A stretch of 64,000 bases of DNA from Lichenicoccus sp964246745 (GTDB lineage: Bacteria > Pseudomonadota > Alphaproteobacteria > Acetobacterales > Acetobacteraceae). Where the stretch lies: contig CAXTRK010000014.1 of NCBI GenBank assembly GCA_964246745.1, positions 21,628-85,627 on the forward strand, written 5' to 3'. Below are positions 35,592-44,767 of the stretch, piece by piece (position 1 is the stretch's first letter; every line of letters begins with the position of its first letter). The notes under the pieces were generated by a model that ran no database searches, was not told the DNA's origin, and worked only from the letters and a program-made list of their open reading frames with translations. Position numbers and translations under genes: made by a program.

Positions 35592-36305
35592 TCATTTTCG
35601 CCACGCTGGGAGAGGAAGCACACTAAAGTCGGGTTCCGCCGCCGCCGCTTCCACCGGCCCGGCTTCCATCGGATGCCGCCCGATGACCGCGTAAATCGGA
35701 TCACGCCAGTCAGGATCATCCGGGTCGGGCAGCACCTCGCCGACCTCGTTCTCGCTCAATCCGGCGCGCGACAACAGCATCAGCAGCAGACGCTGCCGTT
35801 CCGTGGCCTCCAGCGCCTGCCAGATTGCCACCGCCTTGGACGGAAAGCACCGGTTGGAGGAGGTGATCACCAGCGGCGCGCCTGGCCGCAGACAGCGGGC
35901 AAGCTCACGGAACACCGCGACCGGCCGCTGCAGGTATTGCACACTGACGCACACGCAGGCCGCGTCCAGGCAACGGTCGGCGAGCGCGAGCGCAGGATTT
36001 TCGTTCAGGTCCTGCACAAAATACTCGTCGAGCCGAGGGTTGGCGGCAAGTTCTTCCTCGTTCATGCCATGGCCGATCACCCGCTGGAACGCCATCTCCT
36101 CCGGCAGGTGGCTGATCCAACTGCTCATCAGATCAAGGATGACGCCGCCTTCGCGCAGCACGGTGCGGTATAACGCCGTTACCGCGCGTTGTGCCCCATC
36201 GTCGATATGCGTGACGAAGCGCGGCTGCGCATAGAATAGAGAGTCGGGCGTGGGGTCGGCCTTGTCGAAGGCGCGTGGATGAAGCCCCTCGATGTCGTCT
36301 TCCAT
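35592..36305 (-). CDS. Putative SAM-dependent methyltransferase
   Basis: 237 residues from ATG 36305. The class I fold is visible though motif I is unusual: GVILDLMSSWISHLPE in place of the Gly-rich loop, then AADRCLDAACVCVSVQYL, and FRELARCLRPGAPLVITSSNRCF, a standard post-catalytic block. Residues 25-33 (FYAQPRFVTHID) are typical of a small family seen in cyanobacteria and proteobacteria. The acceptor is unknown. The upstream 64-residue gene ends just 2 nt before the start. Confidence 0.72.
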   Translation of the reverse strand: MEDDIEGLHPRAFDKADPTPDSLFYAQPRFVTHIDDGAQRAVTALYRTVLREGGVILDLMSSWISHLPEEMAFQRVIGHGMNEEELAANPRLDEYFVQDLNENPALALADRCLDAACVCVSVQYLQRPVAVFRELARCLRPGAPLVITSSNRCFPSKAVAIWQALEATERQRLLLMLLSRAGLSENEVGEVLPDPDDPDWRDPIYAVIGRHPMEAGPVEAAAAEPDFSVLPLPAWRK

Positions 36306-36307
36306 GA

Positions 36308-36502
36308 TCAACCGCCATCCAGCCCCGCGTCGATCGCGTCGCGGGCCGCCATTACCGCGGTCTTGAACGATCCCCGCATTCCCGTGCCGCCCGCAACACC
36401 GCGTTCAAGGCCGCCGCCGAAATGTACCGTCCAGAGACGCTGGCCGTCCTGCTCTGGACCGATCACGTATTGCACATTCCGGTAGAGCAGGATTTGTTCC
36501 AT
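36308..36502 (-). CDS. Small conserved-looking hypothetical protein
   Basis: 64 residues: MEQILLYRNVQYVIGPEQD, then LWTVHFGGG and a C-terminal helix SFKTAVMAARDAIDAGLDGG. The beta-rich first half and single helix look like a small DUF-type domain; family not recognised. Purine-rich GAGGTGAGG lies just before ATG 36502. It sits in an apparent two-gene unit with the methyltransferase-like protein (spacing 2 nt). Confidence 0.65.
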   Translation of the reverse strand: MEQILLYRNVQYVIGPEQDGQRLWTVHFGGGLERGVAGGTGMRGSFKTAVMAARDAIDAGLDGG

Positions 36503-36623
36503 AGCCTCACCTCGTGCTCTCACTATGCAACGTTTCAATGCGGTTCAAGATGCCTGCCCACTGGACAATGCCGGGCAAGTGATCGGATCGCCGGGCCAAT
36601 CAGCAGTCTCGACCGGAGTCATC

Positions 36624-38141
36624 ATGTCAGCACCGTCCGCCATTGCCGTCCGGGCGGCGCCCCTCGTGCAACCGAGCCGCACCCGATCCTTCTCCGTCGT
36701 GCTGATGATCGAGCTCTGGGAGCGGTTCGGCTATTACGGCATGCAGGCATTGCTGCTGCTGTTCATGGTGCAGCGCCTCGGCTTCCACGACTCCCGCGCC
36801 AATCTGCTCTGGGGCGCCTTTGCCGCCCTGACCTATGCCGCGCCCGCGATCGGCGGCTGGATCGGCGATGCGGTGCTCGGCTCCAGGCGAACCATGCTGC
36901 TCGGCGCCTGCACGCTCGCACTCGGCTACCTGCTGCTGTCGTTGCCGGTGGGCGGCATTCTGATGCTCTACCTGGCGATGGGGGTGATCAGCGTCGGTAA
37001 CGGTCTGTTCAAATCCAACGCCGCCAACATCGTGCGCCGGATTTACGAGGGCGACGACGCCCGCCTCGATGGCGCCTTTACCATCTACTACATGGCGGTC
37101 AATGTCGGCGCCACGGTTTCGCAGTTGCTGTCTCCGTGGCTGAAGGACCAGTACGGCTGGCACGCCGCCTTCATCGCCAGCTTCATCGGCCTGGCGTTCG
37201 GGCTTGCCAACTACGCGGTGATGCATCGCTGGCTCGACCATGTCGGCTCGGCGCCGGATGCGCAGCCGTTGCGGCTTGCGCGCCTGGGCGGCGTGCTTGC
37301 CGGCGGCATTGCCGCAATCGCCATCATCGGCTTCGTGCTGCAGCATCCCGCCGTCGCCCGCGATTGCATCTGGCTTGCCGCCATCGTCGTGGCGGGGATT
37401 TGGCTGTGGACCTTCCGCGCCAGCGCGGCGGGCGAGCGGTGCGGCCTGCTGATGATGTATCTGCTGACCGTCGAGGTGATGCTGTTCTTTGTTTTCTACC
37501 AACAGATGGGCACCTCGCTGACGCTGTTCGCGCTGCGCAATGTCGACCTCAGCTTCCGCTTCGCCGGCATGGCTTTGTTCCAATGGTCGCCCGGCCAGTT
37601 CCAGGCGCTCGATCCGATCTGGATCATGCTGCTGAGCCCGCCCTTGGCATGGCTCTACAACCGGCTTGGCGCCTCCGGGCGCGACCTGCCGATGGCCGGC
37701 AAGTTCGTGCTTGGCTTCGCCTGTGTCGCCGGCGGCTTCCTGATCTGGTGGCTGGCCTGCAGGGCAAGCCGCACCGGCTTGATTTCACCCTGGGTGATGG
37801 TGTGGGGCTATGGGTTGCTGTCCCTCGGCGAGCTGCTGATCAGCGGCCTGGGGCTGGCGGTGGCGGCACGCTACGTGCCGGCGCGGATGAGCGGCTTCAT
37901 GATGGGCGCCTACTTCGTCGCCGTCGGCGTCGCCATGTACACCGGCAGCGCGGTCGCCAATTTTGCCGCGGTTCCCGAACTCGGCGGCGCGGCTGCGAGC
38001 CCGCTCACCAGCCTGCCGATCTATGCCGGCCTGTTTCTTCGGCTTTTCGTCGCCGCCTGCGCCTTGACGGTGCTGTTCGCCGCATTGCTGCCGGTTGCCA
38101 GCAGGCTTGACCGCGCCCATCGCCGTGCCACCGACATGTAG
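36624..38141 (+). CDS. POT-family proton-dependent oligopeptide transporter
   Basis: 505 residues, 12-14 membrane helices. The proton-coupling motif ExxERFGYYG appears as MIELWERFGYYGMQALLLL; the PTR2 signature is FTIYYMAVNVGATVSQLL, and GNGLFKSNAANIV follows the family pattern. Imports di- or tripeptides with protons. ATG 36624 has GGAG eight bases upstream. Divergent from the small hypothetical gene (121 nt). Confidence 0.94.
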   Translation: MSAPSAIAVRAAPLVQPSRTRSFSVVLMIELWERFGYYGMQALLLLFMVQRLGFHDSRANLLWGAFAALTYAAPAIGGWIGDAVLGSRRTMLLGACTLALGYLLLSLPVGGILMLYLAMGVISVGNGLFKSNAANIVRRIYEGDDARLDGAFTIYYMAVNVGATVSQLLSPWLKDQYGWHAAFIASFIGLAFGLANYAVMHRWLDHVGSAPDAQPLRLARLGGVLAGGIAAIAIIGFVLQHPAVARDCIWLAAIVVAGIWLWTFRASAAGERCGLLMMYLLTVEVMLFFVFYQQMGTSLTLFALRNVDLSFRFAGMALFQWSPGQFQALDPIWIMLLSPPLAWLYNRLGASGRDLPMAGKFVLGFACVAGGFLIWWLACRASRTGLISPWVMVWGYGLLSLGELLISGLGLAVAARYVPARMSGFMMGAYFVAVGVAMYTGSAVANFAAVPELGGAAASPLTSLPIYAGLFLRLFVAACALTVLFAALLPVASRLDRAHRRATDM

Positions 38142-38225
38142 GCGGCAACGCCGAGCATTCAGACAGGGTCATTCACCTGGCTTTAATGCTCTTGCGTCAC
38201 ACTTGGCGGAGCGAAAGGAGCGCTC

Positions 38226-39002
38226 ATGACAGCCATGCCGTCTGGATGTGCCGCGTGCCGGACCACGCAGGAAATCTTTCCGTTCACCATGGCTTTCCAG
38301 GCGATCGTCGACCTGGAGGAGAACCGGATCGACGCCTATGAAGCCCTGGTGCGCGGGCCGAACAACGAGGGCGCCGGCTATGTCCTGGCGCAGGTCAACG
38401 ACGCCAACCGCTATGCCTTCGACCAGGCCTGCCGGGTCCGCGCGATCGAACTGGCGGCCAGGCTCGGCGTCGACCGACAGCTCAACATCAACTTCCTGCC
38501 CAACGCGGTCTATGAGCCGCGCGCCTGCATCCGCATGACGCTGGATGCCGCCGCCCGCACCGGCTTTCCGCGCGACCGCCTCACCTTCGAGATCGTCGAG
38601 ACCGAGACTATCGCCGACAGCGACCATCTCCGGCGCATCATCGCCGAATATCGCCGCCAGGGCTTCAGGATCGCGCTGGATGATTTCGCCACCGGCTATT
38701 CCGGGCTCGCCCGGCTCGCCGAGCTCAAGCCCGATATCGTCAAGCTCGATCGTGCGCTGGTGCGCGACTGCGATCAGGATCACGCCCGGCTTGCCATCAT
38801 CGCCAGCATGATCGGCCTCGGCCGCGAACTCGGGATCAAGATCGTGCTTGAAGGCGTCGAGCGTGCCGGCGAGATGGAGGCGCTGCGCGCCGCCGGCGGC
38901 CGCTTCATGCAGGGCTTTTATTTCGCCAAACCCGCCTTTGAGGCGATCGACCGCGAGGCGGCACTCTGGTCCTCAGTCGCCCGCCGCGTCGTCTCGCCAT
39001 AG
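38226..39002 (+). CDS. Stand-alone EAL-domain c-di-GMP phosphodiesterase
   Basis: 258 residues, essentially one EAL domain. Catalytic positions look complete: E39-A-L in YEALVRG, Asn in LNINFLPNAVY, Glu in FEIVETETI, the DD in IALDDFATGYSGL, Lys in IVKLDRALV and Glu in VLEGVERAGE, so it should hydrolyse c-di-GMP to pGpG. The N-terminus has CAAC (residues 8-11), a CxxC that might be redox- or metal-active. No sensor or membrane domain. AAAGGAG precedes ATG 38226. Confidence 0.93.
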   Translation: MTAMPSGCAACRTTQEIFPFTMAFQAIVDLEENRIDAYEALVRGPNNEGAGYVLAQVNDANRYAFDQACRVRAIELAARLGVDRQLNINFLPNAVYEPRACIRMTLDAAARTGFPRDRLTFEIVETETIADSDHLRRIIAEYRRQGFRIALDDFATGYSGLARLAELKPDIVKLDRALVRDCDQDHARLAIIASMIGLGRELGIKIVLEGVERAGEMEALRAAGGRFMQGFYFAKPAFEAIDREAALWSSVARRVVSP

Positions 39003-39075
39003 CGGCCCGCTCTGCAACCGCCGGCGCCGCGCCTGCTTGTAGCGCCAGGCAGGCGGCACGGCGGCAAGGCAGGCA

Positions 39076-41310
39076 ATGGATATCCAACCCCGAGTGATCG
39101 GGCATCCGATGACACGGACCGATGCTGTGCTGAAAGCGACCGGCCGCGCCCGCTATGCTTCGGACATGCCGCTTGCGGGCGCCGCGCATGCCGCCCTGGT
39201 CACCAGCCCCATCGCCCGCGGCCGCATTACGGGGATCGATCTCGACGGCGCCTGGGCAGGCCAAGGCGTGCTGCAAATCCTCACGCATCGCGAGCTAGCG
39301 TCCGAAATCCGGCCGGTCGCGCACCTGATGCAAGGCGGCGCCGCCAACAGCTCCTGGCTGCCGCTCGGCTCCGACGAGATCGCCTATGCGGGTCAGATCA
39401 TCGCCCTGGTGGTGGCGGAAAGCCGGGATATGGCGCTTGCAGCCGCGGCTCGGGCGACTTTTCATCTCGAGGAATGGCCAGCCGCGTTCGGGTTCGACGA
39501 TCCCGGCGCGGAGCGCATCGCCCTCGCCGATCTCAAGCCGGCGCACACCGATCCGGCTGTTGGCGACGCGGACGCGGCGCTGGCGGCGGCGCCGTTCCGC
39601 ATCGACCTGCGCACCAGCACGCCGACCCAGCACCACAATCCGATGGAGCTGTTCACCACCAGCGCCGCCTGGGACGGCGACCATCTGACCATCTACGAGC
39701 CGACCCGCTTCCTGCTGGCGGCCCAGCACGGCCTGGCGGAGCAGCTCGGCCTTGATCCGGCCCAGGTGCGGATCGTGGCGCCGTTCATCGGCGGCCATTT
39801 CGGCTCCAAGCTGGCCCTGTCGCAGCACACAGCATTGGTCGCCATCGCGGCGCGCAGGCTCGGGCGGCCGATCAAGTTGATGCCGACGCGCGCGCAATGC
39901 TTCACCATCGCCAACTACCGGCCGGAGACCCGACACCGGGTGCGGCTCGGCGCCCGCTCGGACGGACGTCTGCTGGCCCTGGTGCACGAGGCCGAGATGG
40001 TGACGTCGCGCTTCGACGATTTCGCCATGGAGGGCACCGACGTCACCGCGAGCCTGTATGCGTGTCCGGCAATACGCACCGCCGAACATGCCGTACGGGT
40101 CGATCGCAACACACCCGGGCCAATGCGCGCTCCCCCGGAGATGCCCTATCTGTTCGCGCTGGAGAGTGCCATCGATGCGCTCGCTGCGGAACTCCGCCTC
40201 GACCCGATCGAACTGCGCCGTCGCAACGACACCGCCAACGACCCGGTCACTGGCAAGCCGTTCAGCACGCGGCCGCTGATGCGGTGCTTTGATGCGGGTG
40301 CGTCGGCATTCGGCTGGCGGGATCGCAGCGCGCCGCCGCGTTCGACGCGCAATGGCGACTGGCTGGTGGGGTTGGGCTGTGCCAGCGCGGCGCGTCCGGT
40401 CAAGATCGCGCCGGCTTCGGTGCGACTCGTGCTGCACGCGGACGGCCGCGCCGAAGTCGAGACCGCGCATCACGAGATCGGCAACGGCATCCAGACCGTG
40501 CTCGCGATGCTGGCGGCGAACGCGCTCGGCCTGTCGTTGGATGCGGTGACGGTCAGGCTTGGCGACACTGCTCTGCCGCCCGCTGGTCTCTCCGGCGGCT
40601 CGTCGACCACGACCAGCCTTGCGCATGCGGTGCGCCAAGCGTGCGCCGAATTGCGCGCCCAGATTGGAGCGCCCGGGCAGGGCGGGGATCTCGCCGCGCT
40701 TATTCGCGCCTCCGGCCATGACCGTGCCGCGGTGCTGAGCGAGTTCGTGCCCGCGGGCAGCCCCAATGACGCGCGCGAAAAGCTTCATCAAGGCAAGCTC
40801 GCCTTGAGTGTCGGCGGCGATCACCTCTCCTGGGCGTTCGGCGCGCAGTTCGCCGAGGTGCGTGTGCACGCGCTCACCGGCGAGATACGCGTGCCGCGCC
40901 TGCTCGGCGCCTTTGCCGCCGGCGCCGTGCTCAACCCGCTGACCGCGCGCAGCCAGCTCGAGGGCGGCATGATCTGGGGCCTTGGCTCGGCATTGCTGGA
41001 GGCGACGGTGCTCGACCGCAACACCGGCCGTGCCGTGAACGATAATCTGTCGGAGTATCTTGTCGCCACCGCAGCCGACATCGGCCGCATCCAGGTATTG
41101 CTGCTGGAAGACGAGGACGCCCACGTCAACCCGATGGGTGTCAAAGGGTTAGGCGAACTCGGCGTCATCGGTGTCAATGCGGCCATCGCCAACGCGCTCC
41201 ACCATGCGACCGGGGTGCGCGCACGCGATCTGCCGATCCATATCGAATCGCTTCTGCCACTTCGGCAAACGAGCTGGGAGCCGCAGCCGCACCCACCTCA
41301 ATCGGTGTGA
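39076..41310 (+). CDS. Xanthine dehydrogenase-family molybdopterin-binding subunit (orphan)
   Basis: 744 residues. Aldehyde oxidase/xanthine dehydrogenase N-domain (about 10-125: VIGHPMTRTDAVLKATGRARY) and molybdopterin-binding domain (PFIGGHFGSKLALSQHT; GPMRAPPEMPYLFALESA; QTVLAMLAANAL; the terminal active-site Glu in GVKGLGELGVIGVNAAIANAL). Enzymes of this type need an iron-sulfur and usually a FAD subunit for electron transfer; neither is encoded next to it here. The stop overlaps the following esterase gene (GTGA). Substrate unknown. Confidence 0.9.
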   Translation: MDIQPRVIGHPMTRTDAVLKATGRARYASDMPLAGAAHAALVTSPIARGRITGIDLDGAWAGQGVLQILTHRELASEIRPVAHLMQGGAANSSWLPLGSDEIAYAGQIIALVVAESRDMALAAAARATFHLEEWPAAFGFDDPGAERIALADLKPAHTDPAVGDADAALAAAPFRIDLRTSTPTQHHNPMELFTTSAAWDGDHLTIYEPTRFLLAAQHGLAEQLGLDPAQVRIVAPFIGGHFGSKLALSQHTALVAIAARRLGRPIKLMPTRAQCFTIANYRPETRHRVRLGARSDGRLLALVHEAEMVTSRFDDFAMEGTDVTASLYACPAIRTAEHAVRVDRNTPGPMRAPPEMPYLFALESAIDALAAELRLDPIELRRRNDTANDPVTGKPFSTRPLMRCFDAGASAFGWRDRSAPPRSTRNGDWLVGLGCASAARPVKIAPASVRLVLHADGRAEVETAHHEIGNGIQTVLAMLAANALGLSLDAVTVRLGDTALPPAGLSGGSSTTTSLAHAVRQACAELRAQIGAPGQGGDLAALIRASGHDRAAVLSEFVPAGSPNDAREKLHQGKLALSVGGDHLSWAFGAQFAEVRVHALTGEIRVPRLLGAFAAGAVLNPLTARSQLEGGMIWGLGSALLEATVLDRNTGRAVNDNLSEYLVATAADIGRIQVLLLEDEDAHVNPMGVKGLGELGVIGVNAAIANALHHATGVRARDLPIHIESLLPLRQTSWEPQPHPPQSV

Positions 41311-42194
41311 CATCGGTGTCTCCGCTCTTGATCAGCCGCCGGATGATGGCCGGAATGCCGCTCCTGCTCGCCGGCGCCTGTTCTCCGGCCGGTATTGTCA
41401 ATGCGCTGGCGCCGGACCGGCTGGTCGCAAGCTCGATACCCTATGCGAGCGGACCGCGTCACAGCCTCGACGTCTATGCGCCCGCGCGGGCGGGCAGCCA
41501 CGGCCATCCGGTGGTGATGTTCATCTATGGCGGAACCTGGAACGCTGGCTGCAAGCGGATGTATCGTTTCGTCGGCGGCGCGCTTGCTTCGCTCGGCTTT
41601 GTCGTGGTGATCCCCGACTACCGGCTCTATCCCGAGGTGCGCTACCCGGCGTTCCTGCAGGACTGCGCGTCGGCGTTCGACTGGACCCGACGCAATGCGC
41701 GTCATTTCGGCGGCGACACGCGCCGGCCGTTCCTGATGGGTCATTCCGCCGGCGCCTATAACGCGGCGATGCTGGCGCTCGACGCGCGCTGGCTGCTTCC
41801 GTTCGGCATGACTCCGCTCGGCGACATCCGCGGCATGGTCGGGCTTGCCGGCCCCTATGATTTCCTGCCGCTCGATACCGACGAGCTGCGCGCCGTCTTC
41901 GCGCCGGGCAAGCCGCTCATCAGCACCCAGCCGATCGACCACGTCGATGGACGCAATCCGCCGCTGCTGCTGCTCGCCGGCAAGGACGACCATATCGTGC
42001 AACCATCGAACACCATCCGCCTCGCGGCAGCCGTCCGCGCACAGGGCGGCTTTGCGCTCGACCGGCTGTATCCAGGCATTGGCCATGTCGAAATCATCGG
42101 CGCCTTTTCCGGCGCGCTGCGCTTCCTCGCACCCAGCCTGCGCGACAGCGCCGCGTTCATGCACGCCTCGCCCGCTGGCTTGGAGACGCTGTGA
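41307..42194 (+). CDS. Alpha/beta-hydrolase lipoprotein (carboxylesterase type)
   Basis: 295 residues. The N-terminus carries SRRMMAGMPLLLAGACSPAG, a signal with a lipobox (LAGAC) and an Arg-Arg pair that could be read as a Tat motif. The hydrolase core has VMFIYGGTWNAG (oxyanion HGGxW-like), VVVIPDYRLYPEVRYPA, nucleophile elbow MGHSAGAYNAAM, Asp in AGKDDHIVQPSN and His in PGIGHVEIIG. GTG 41307 overlaps the upstream stop; ATGs at 41343-41355 are alternative starts. Likely a membrane-anchored esterase. Confidence 0.88.
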   Translation: MTSVSPLLISRRMMAGMPLLLAGACSPAGIVNALAPDRLVASSIPYASGPRHSLDVYAPARAGSHGHPVVMFIYGGTWNAGCKRMYRFVGGALASLGFVVVIPDYRLYPEVRYPAFLQDCASAFDWTRRNARHFGGDTRRPFLMGHSAGAYNAAMLALDARWLLPFGMTPLGDIRGMVGLAGPYDFLPLDTDELRAVFAPGKPLISTQPIDHVDGRNPPLLLLAGKDDHIVQPSNTIRLAAAVRAQGGFALDRLYPGIGHVEIIGAFSGALRFLAPSLRDSAAFMHASPAGLETL

Positions 42195-42303
42195 TCGCGG
42201 CCCGAAGAACACAACAACATAGTGATTTGCTGCTAATACACTGGTTGACATGAGCCGATCCGGCGGTCACTGTTTTCTTGCGTAGTTCGGATTGGGAGCC
42301 ATG

Positions 42304-43542
42304 ATGAACGAAATGCCTCTTGTTGCGACCGACAGGGCGACCAAGCCGGTCGCGATCGCATCCGCTGCCCGGGTATTGCGCTCGCCGGAGGAAGCGCTGT
42401 CCGTGGCGCACGAACTGGCGCATCGCTTCCGCGAGGGCGCATCCGATCGCGACCGGCGCCGCCGGCTGCCGATCGAGGAGATCGATGCGTTCTCGTCAAG
42501 CGGTCTCTGGGCGATGACCGTGCCGCGCGGGCTTGGGGGCCTTGATGCCTCGTATGGTACCGTGGCCGAGGTGATCCGTATCATCTCCGCGGCCGATCCC
42601 AGCATCGGGCAGATCCCGCAGAACCATCTCGGCGTGGTGCAGGCGATCCGCTCGAACTCGGACGCGGACCAACAAGCGCTGCTGCTCGGAAAGGTGCTGC
42701 GCGGCGCGCGGTTCGGCAACGCCTTCTCCGAGCTCGGCAGCCGCAATGCCGGCGTGTTCGAAACCACGATCCGCCCTAGGGGCGACGGCTATGTCGTGCG
42801 CGGGCGCAAGTTCTATTCCAGCGGCGCGCTGCTCGCGCATCTGGTGCCGATCGCCGCCACCGACGAAAACGGGTCCGTGTTGCTCGCGATCGCCGAACGT
42901 GATGCACCAGGGCTTAGCATCATCGATGACTGGTCGAGCTTCGGCCAGCGCACCACCGCCAGCGGCACGGTGGTCATCGAGGACGTGTTCGTGCCGGCCA
43001 GCCATGTGGTGCCATCGGGAGCAGGCTATGACCAGCCGAGCGCCGACGGACCGGCCTCGCAGATCATCCAGGCGGCGGTCGATGCCGGGATCGCGCATGC
43101 GGCGATCGAGGATGCGATCGACTTCGTGCGCACGAAATCACGCCCCTGGATTGACAGTGGCCTGGAGCGCGCCTCCGATGATCCCTATGTGATTCACGAC
43201 ATCGGCGACCTCAAGACACGCCTGCATGCGGCCGAGGCGATGCTGGCGCGCGCGGGGCAGGCGGTTGACGCGGCGATCCTACGGCGCAATGCGGAGACGG
43301 TCGCCGCGGCATCGGTTAGTGTCGCGGAAGCGAAGATCCTGACTACCGAGATCGCGATCCTGGCGACGAACAAGCTGTTTGAACTGTCCGGCACGCGCGC
43401 CACCCTGGCCGAGCACAATCTCGACCGGCACTGGCGCAACGCCCGCACCCACACGCTGCACGACCCGGTGCGCTGGAAATATCATGCCATCGGCCAGTAT
43501 TATCTCAACGGCAGACCGCCGCCCCGCCATGCCTGGATTTGA
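42304..43542 (+). CDS. SfnB-like acyl-CoA dehydrogenase-fold flavoprotein (paralog 1)
   Basis: 412 residues, acyl-CoA dehydrogenase fold of the SfnB (sulfur acquisition) type: N-domain LWAMTVPRGLGGLDASYGTV, SADPSIGQIPQNHLGV-like block (AADPSIGQIPQNHLGVVQAI), middle domain FYSSGALLAHL, WSSFGQRTTASGTVVIEDV, C-terminal helices with FELSGTRATLAEHNLDRHWR. SfnB relatives are FMNH2-using monooxygenases or oxidoreductases in organosulfur use. First gene of an eight-gene operon. GGGAG lies before tandem ATGs at 42301 and 42304; spacing favours 42304. It shares a near-identical 3' segment with the next gene. Confidence 0.86.
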   Translation: MNEMPLVATDRATKPVAIASAARVLRSPEEALSVAHELAHRFREGASDRDRRRRLPIEEIDAFSSSGLWAMTVPRGLGGLDASYGTVAEVIRIISAADPSIGQIPQNHLGVVQAIRSNSDADQQALLLGKVLRGARFGNAFSELGSRNAGVFETTIRPRGDGYVVRGRKFYSSGALLAHLVPIAATDENGSVLLAIAERDAPGLSIIDDWSSFGQRTTASGTVVIEDVFVPASHVVPSGAGYDQPSADGPASQIIQAAVDAGIAHAAIEDAIDFVRTKSRPWIDSGLERASDDPYVIHDIGDLKTRLHAAEAMLARAGQAVDAAILRRNAETVAAASVSVAEAKILTTEIAILATNKLFELSGTRATLAEHNLDRHWRNARTHTLHDPVRWKYHAIGQYYLNGRPPPRHAWI

Positions 43543-44749
43543 GTTCCAGGCAGTTCCGCCCGCGCGCCCGGACGCCGCGCGGATCAGCAACGACGAGGCG
43601 GCTTTGCGTGTCGCGCAAGACTTGGCCTTCGATCTTGCGGCGGGGGCAGCCGCGCGCGACCGCGACCGCCGCCTGCCGCGCGAGGAAATCGACCGCACCA
43701 GCGCATCCGGCTTGTGGGCGATCACGGTGCCTCGGGCGTATGGAGGCGCCGACGTCTCCGCGGCGACACTGGCTTCGGTGACGTCCATCCTTTCCGCAGC
43801 CGATCCCAGCATCGGCCAGATCCCGCAGAATCATTTCTACATGGTCGAGGCGCTGCGTCTGGATGGCACCGAGGCGCAGCAACGCTTCTTCTTCGATCTC
43901 GTCCTGCGCGGCGCGCGGTTCGGCAACGCCTTCAGCGAAAAGCACTCGAAGCGCGCCACCGAGTTCACCACCCGGTTGCGTCGCGACGGCGACAGCTATG
44001 TCCTTGACGGGGAGAAGTTCTATTCCTCCGGCGTGCTGTTCGCGGACTGGATCGCCGCGGTGGCCAGCGACGATGACGGCCGCGCGGCCATCGCCTTTCT
44101 GCCCGCAGACGCGCCGGGCGTCACCCGCCGTGACGACTGGTCGGGGTTCGGCCAACGCACCACCGCGAGCGGCACGACGGTGTTCGAGCGCGTGGCCGTT
44201 CCGGCCGGAAACGTGGTGCCGCACCAGCGTGCCTTCGACCGCCCGACCGCGATGGGACCGCTCGCGCAGATCATCCATGCCGCGGTGGACACCGGCATCG
44301 CCCGTGCCGCGATCGCCGAGGCCGAGTTTTTCGTGCGCACGAAATCGCGGCCCTGGATCGACAGCGGCCAGGAGCGGGCCTCGGATGATCCCTACACGAT
44401 TGCCGCGGTCGGGCGCCTGCGCACCGATCTGCATGCGGCGGAAGCAATGCTCGCGCGAGCCGGCAGACTGGTGGACCGCGCACGCGCCGCACCGGACGAT
44501 CTCAGCGTTGCGGAAGCCTCCGTTGCCGTCGCGGAAGCGAAGATCCTGACCACCGAGATCGCGATGCTGGCGGCGAACAAGCTGTTCGAACTGTCCGGCA
44601 CGCGCGCCACCCTGGCCGAGCACAATCTCGACCGGCACTGGCGCAACGCCCGTACCCATACGCTGCACGACCCGGTCCGCTGGAAATACCACGCCGTCGG
44701 CAACTTCTTCCTGAACGGCGTCAATCCCCCGCGCTACGGCGCGATCTGA
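43529..44749 (+). CDS. SfnB-like acyl-CoA dehydrogenase-fold flavoprotein (paralog 2)
   Basis: 406 residues, a tandem paralog with the same domain order (LWAITVPRAYGGADVSAATL, ADPSIGQIPQNHFYMVEAL, WSGFGQRTTASGTTVFERV, FELSGTRATLAEHNLDRHWR). ATG 43529 overlaps the 3' end of paralog 1 by 14 nt. The last 170 bp are much closer to paralog 1 than the 5' part, suggesting gene conversion. Probably works with the downstream LLM monooxygenase and flavin reductase on the imported substrate. Confidence 0.86.
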   Translation: MPGFEFQAVPPARPDAARISNDEAALRVAQDLAFDLAAGAAARDRDRRLPREEIDRTSASGLWAITVPRAYGGADVSAATLASVTSILSAADPSIGQIPQNHFYMVEALRLDGTEAQQRFFFDLVLRGARFGNAFSEKHSKRATEFTTRLRRDGDSYVLDGEKFYSSGVLFADWIAAVASDDDGRAAIAFLPADAPGVTRRDDWSGFGQRTTASGTTVFERVAVPAGNVVPHQRAFDRPTAMGPLAQIIHAAVDTGIARAAIAEAEFFVRTKSRPWIDSGQERASDDPYTIAAVGRLRTDLHAAEAMLARAGRLVDRARAAPDDLSVAEASVAVAEAKILTTEIAMLAANKLFELSGTRATLAEHNLDRHWRNARTHTLHDPVRWKYHAVGNFFLNGVNPPRYGAI

Positions 44750-44767
44750 GGAGTGAGGCCATCGCCG

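Noticed and set aside
36525..36623. Upstream extension of the POT transporter from ATG 36525
   Set aside because: The extension is not family-like and a ribosome-binding site precedes ATG 36624.
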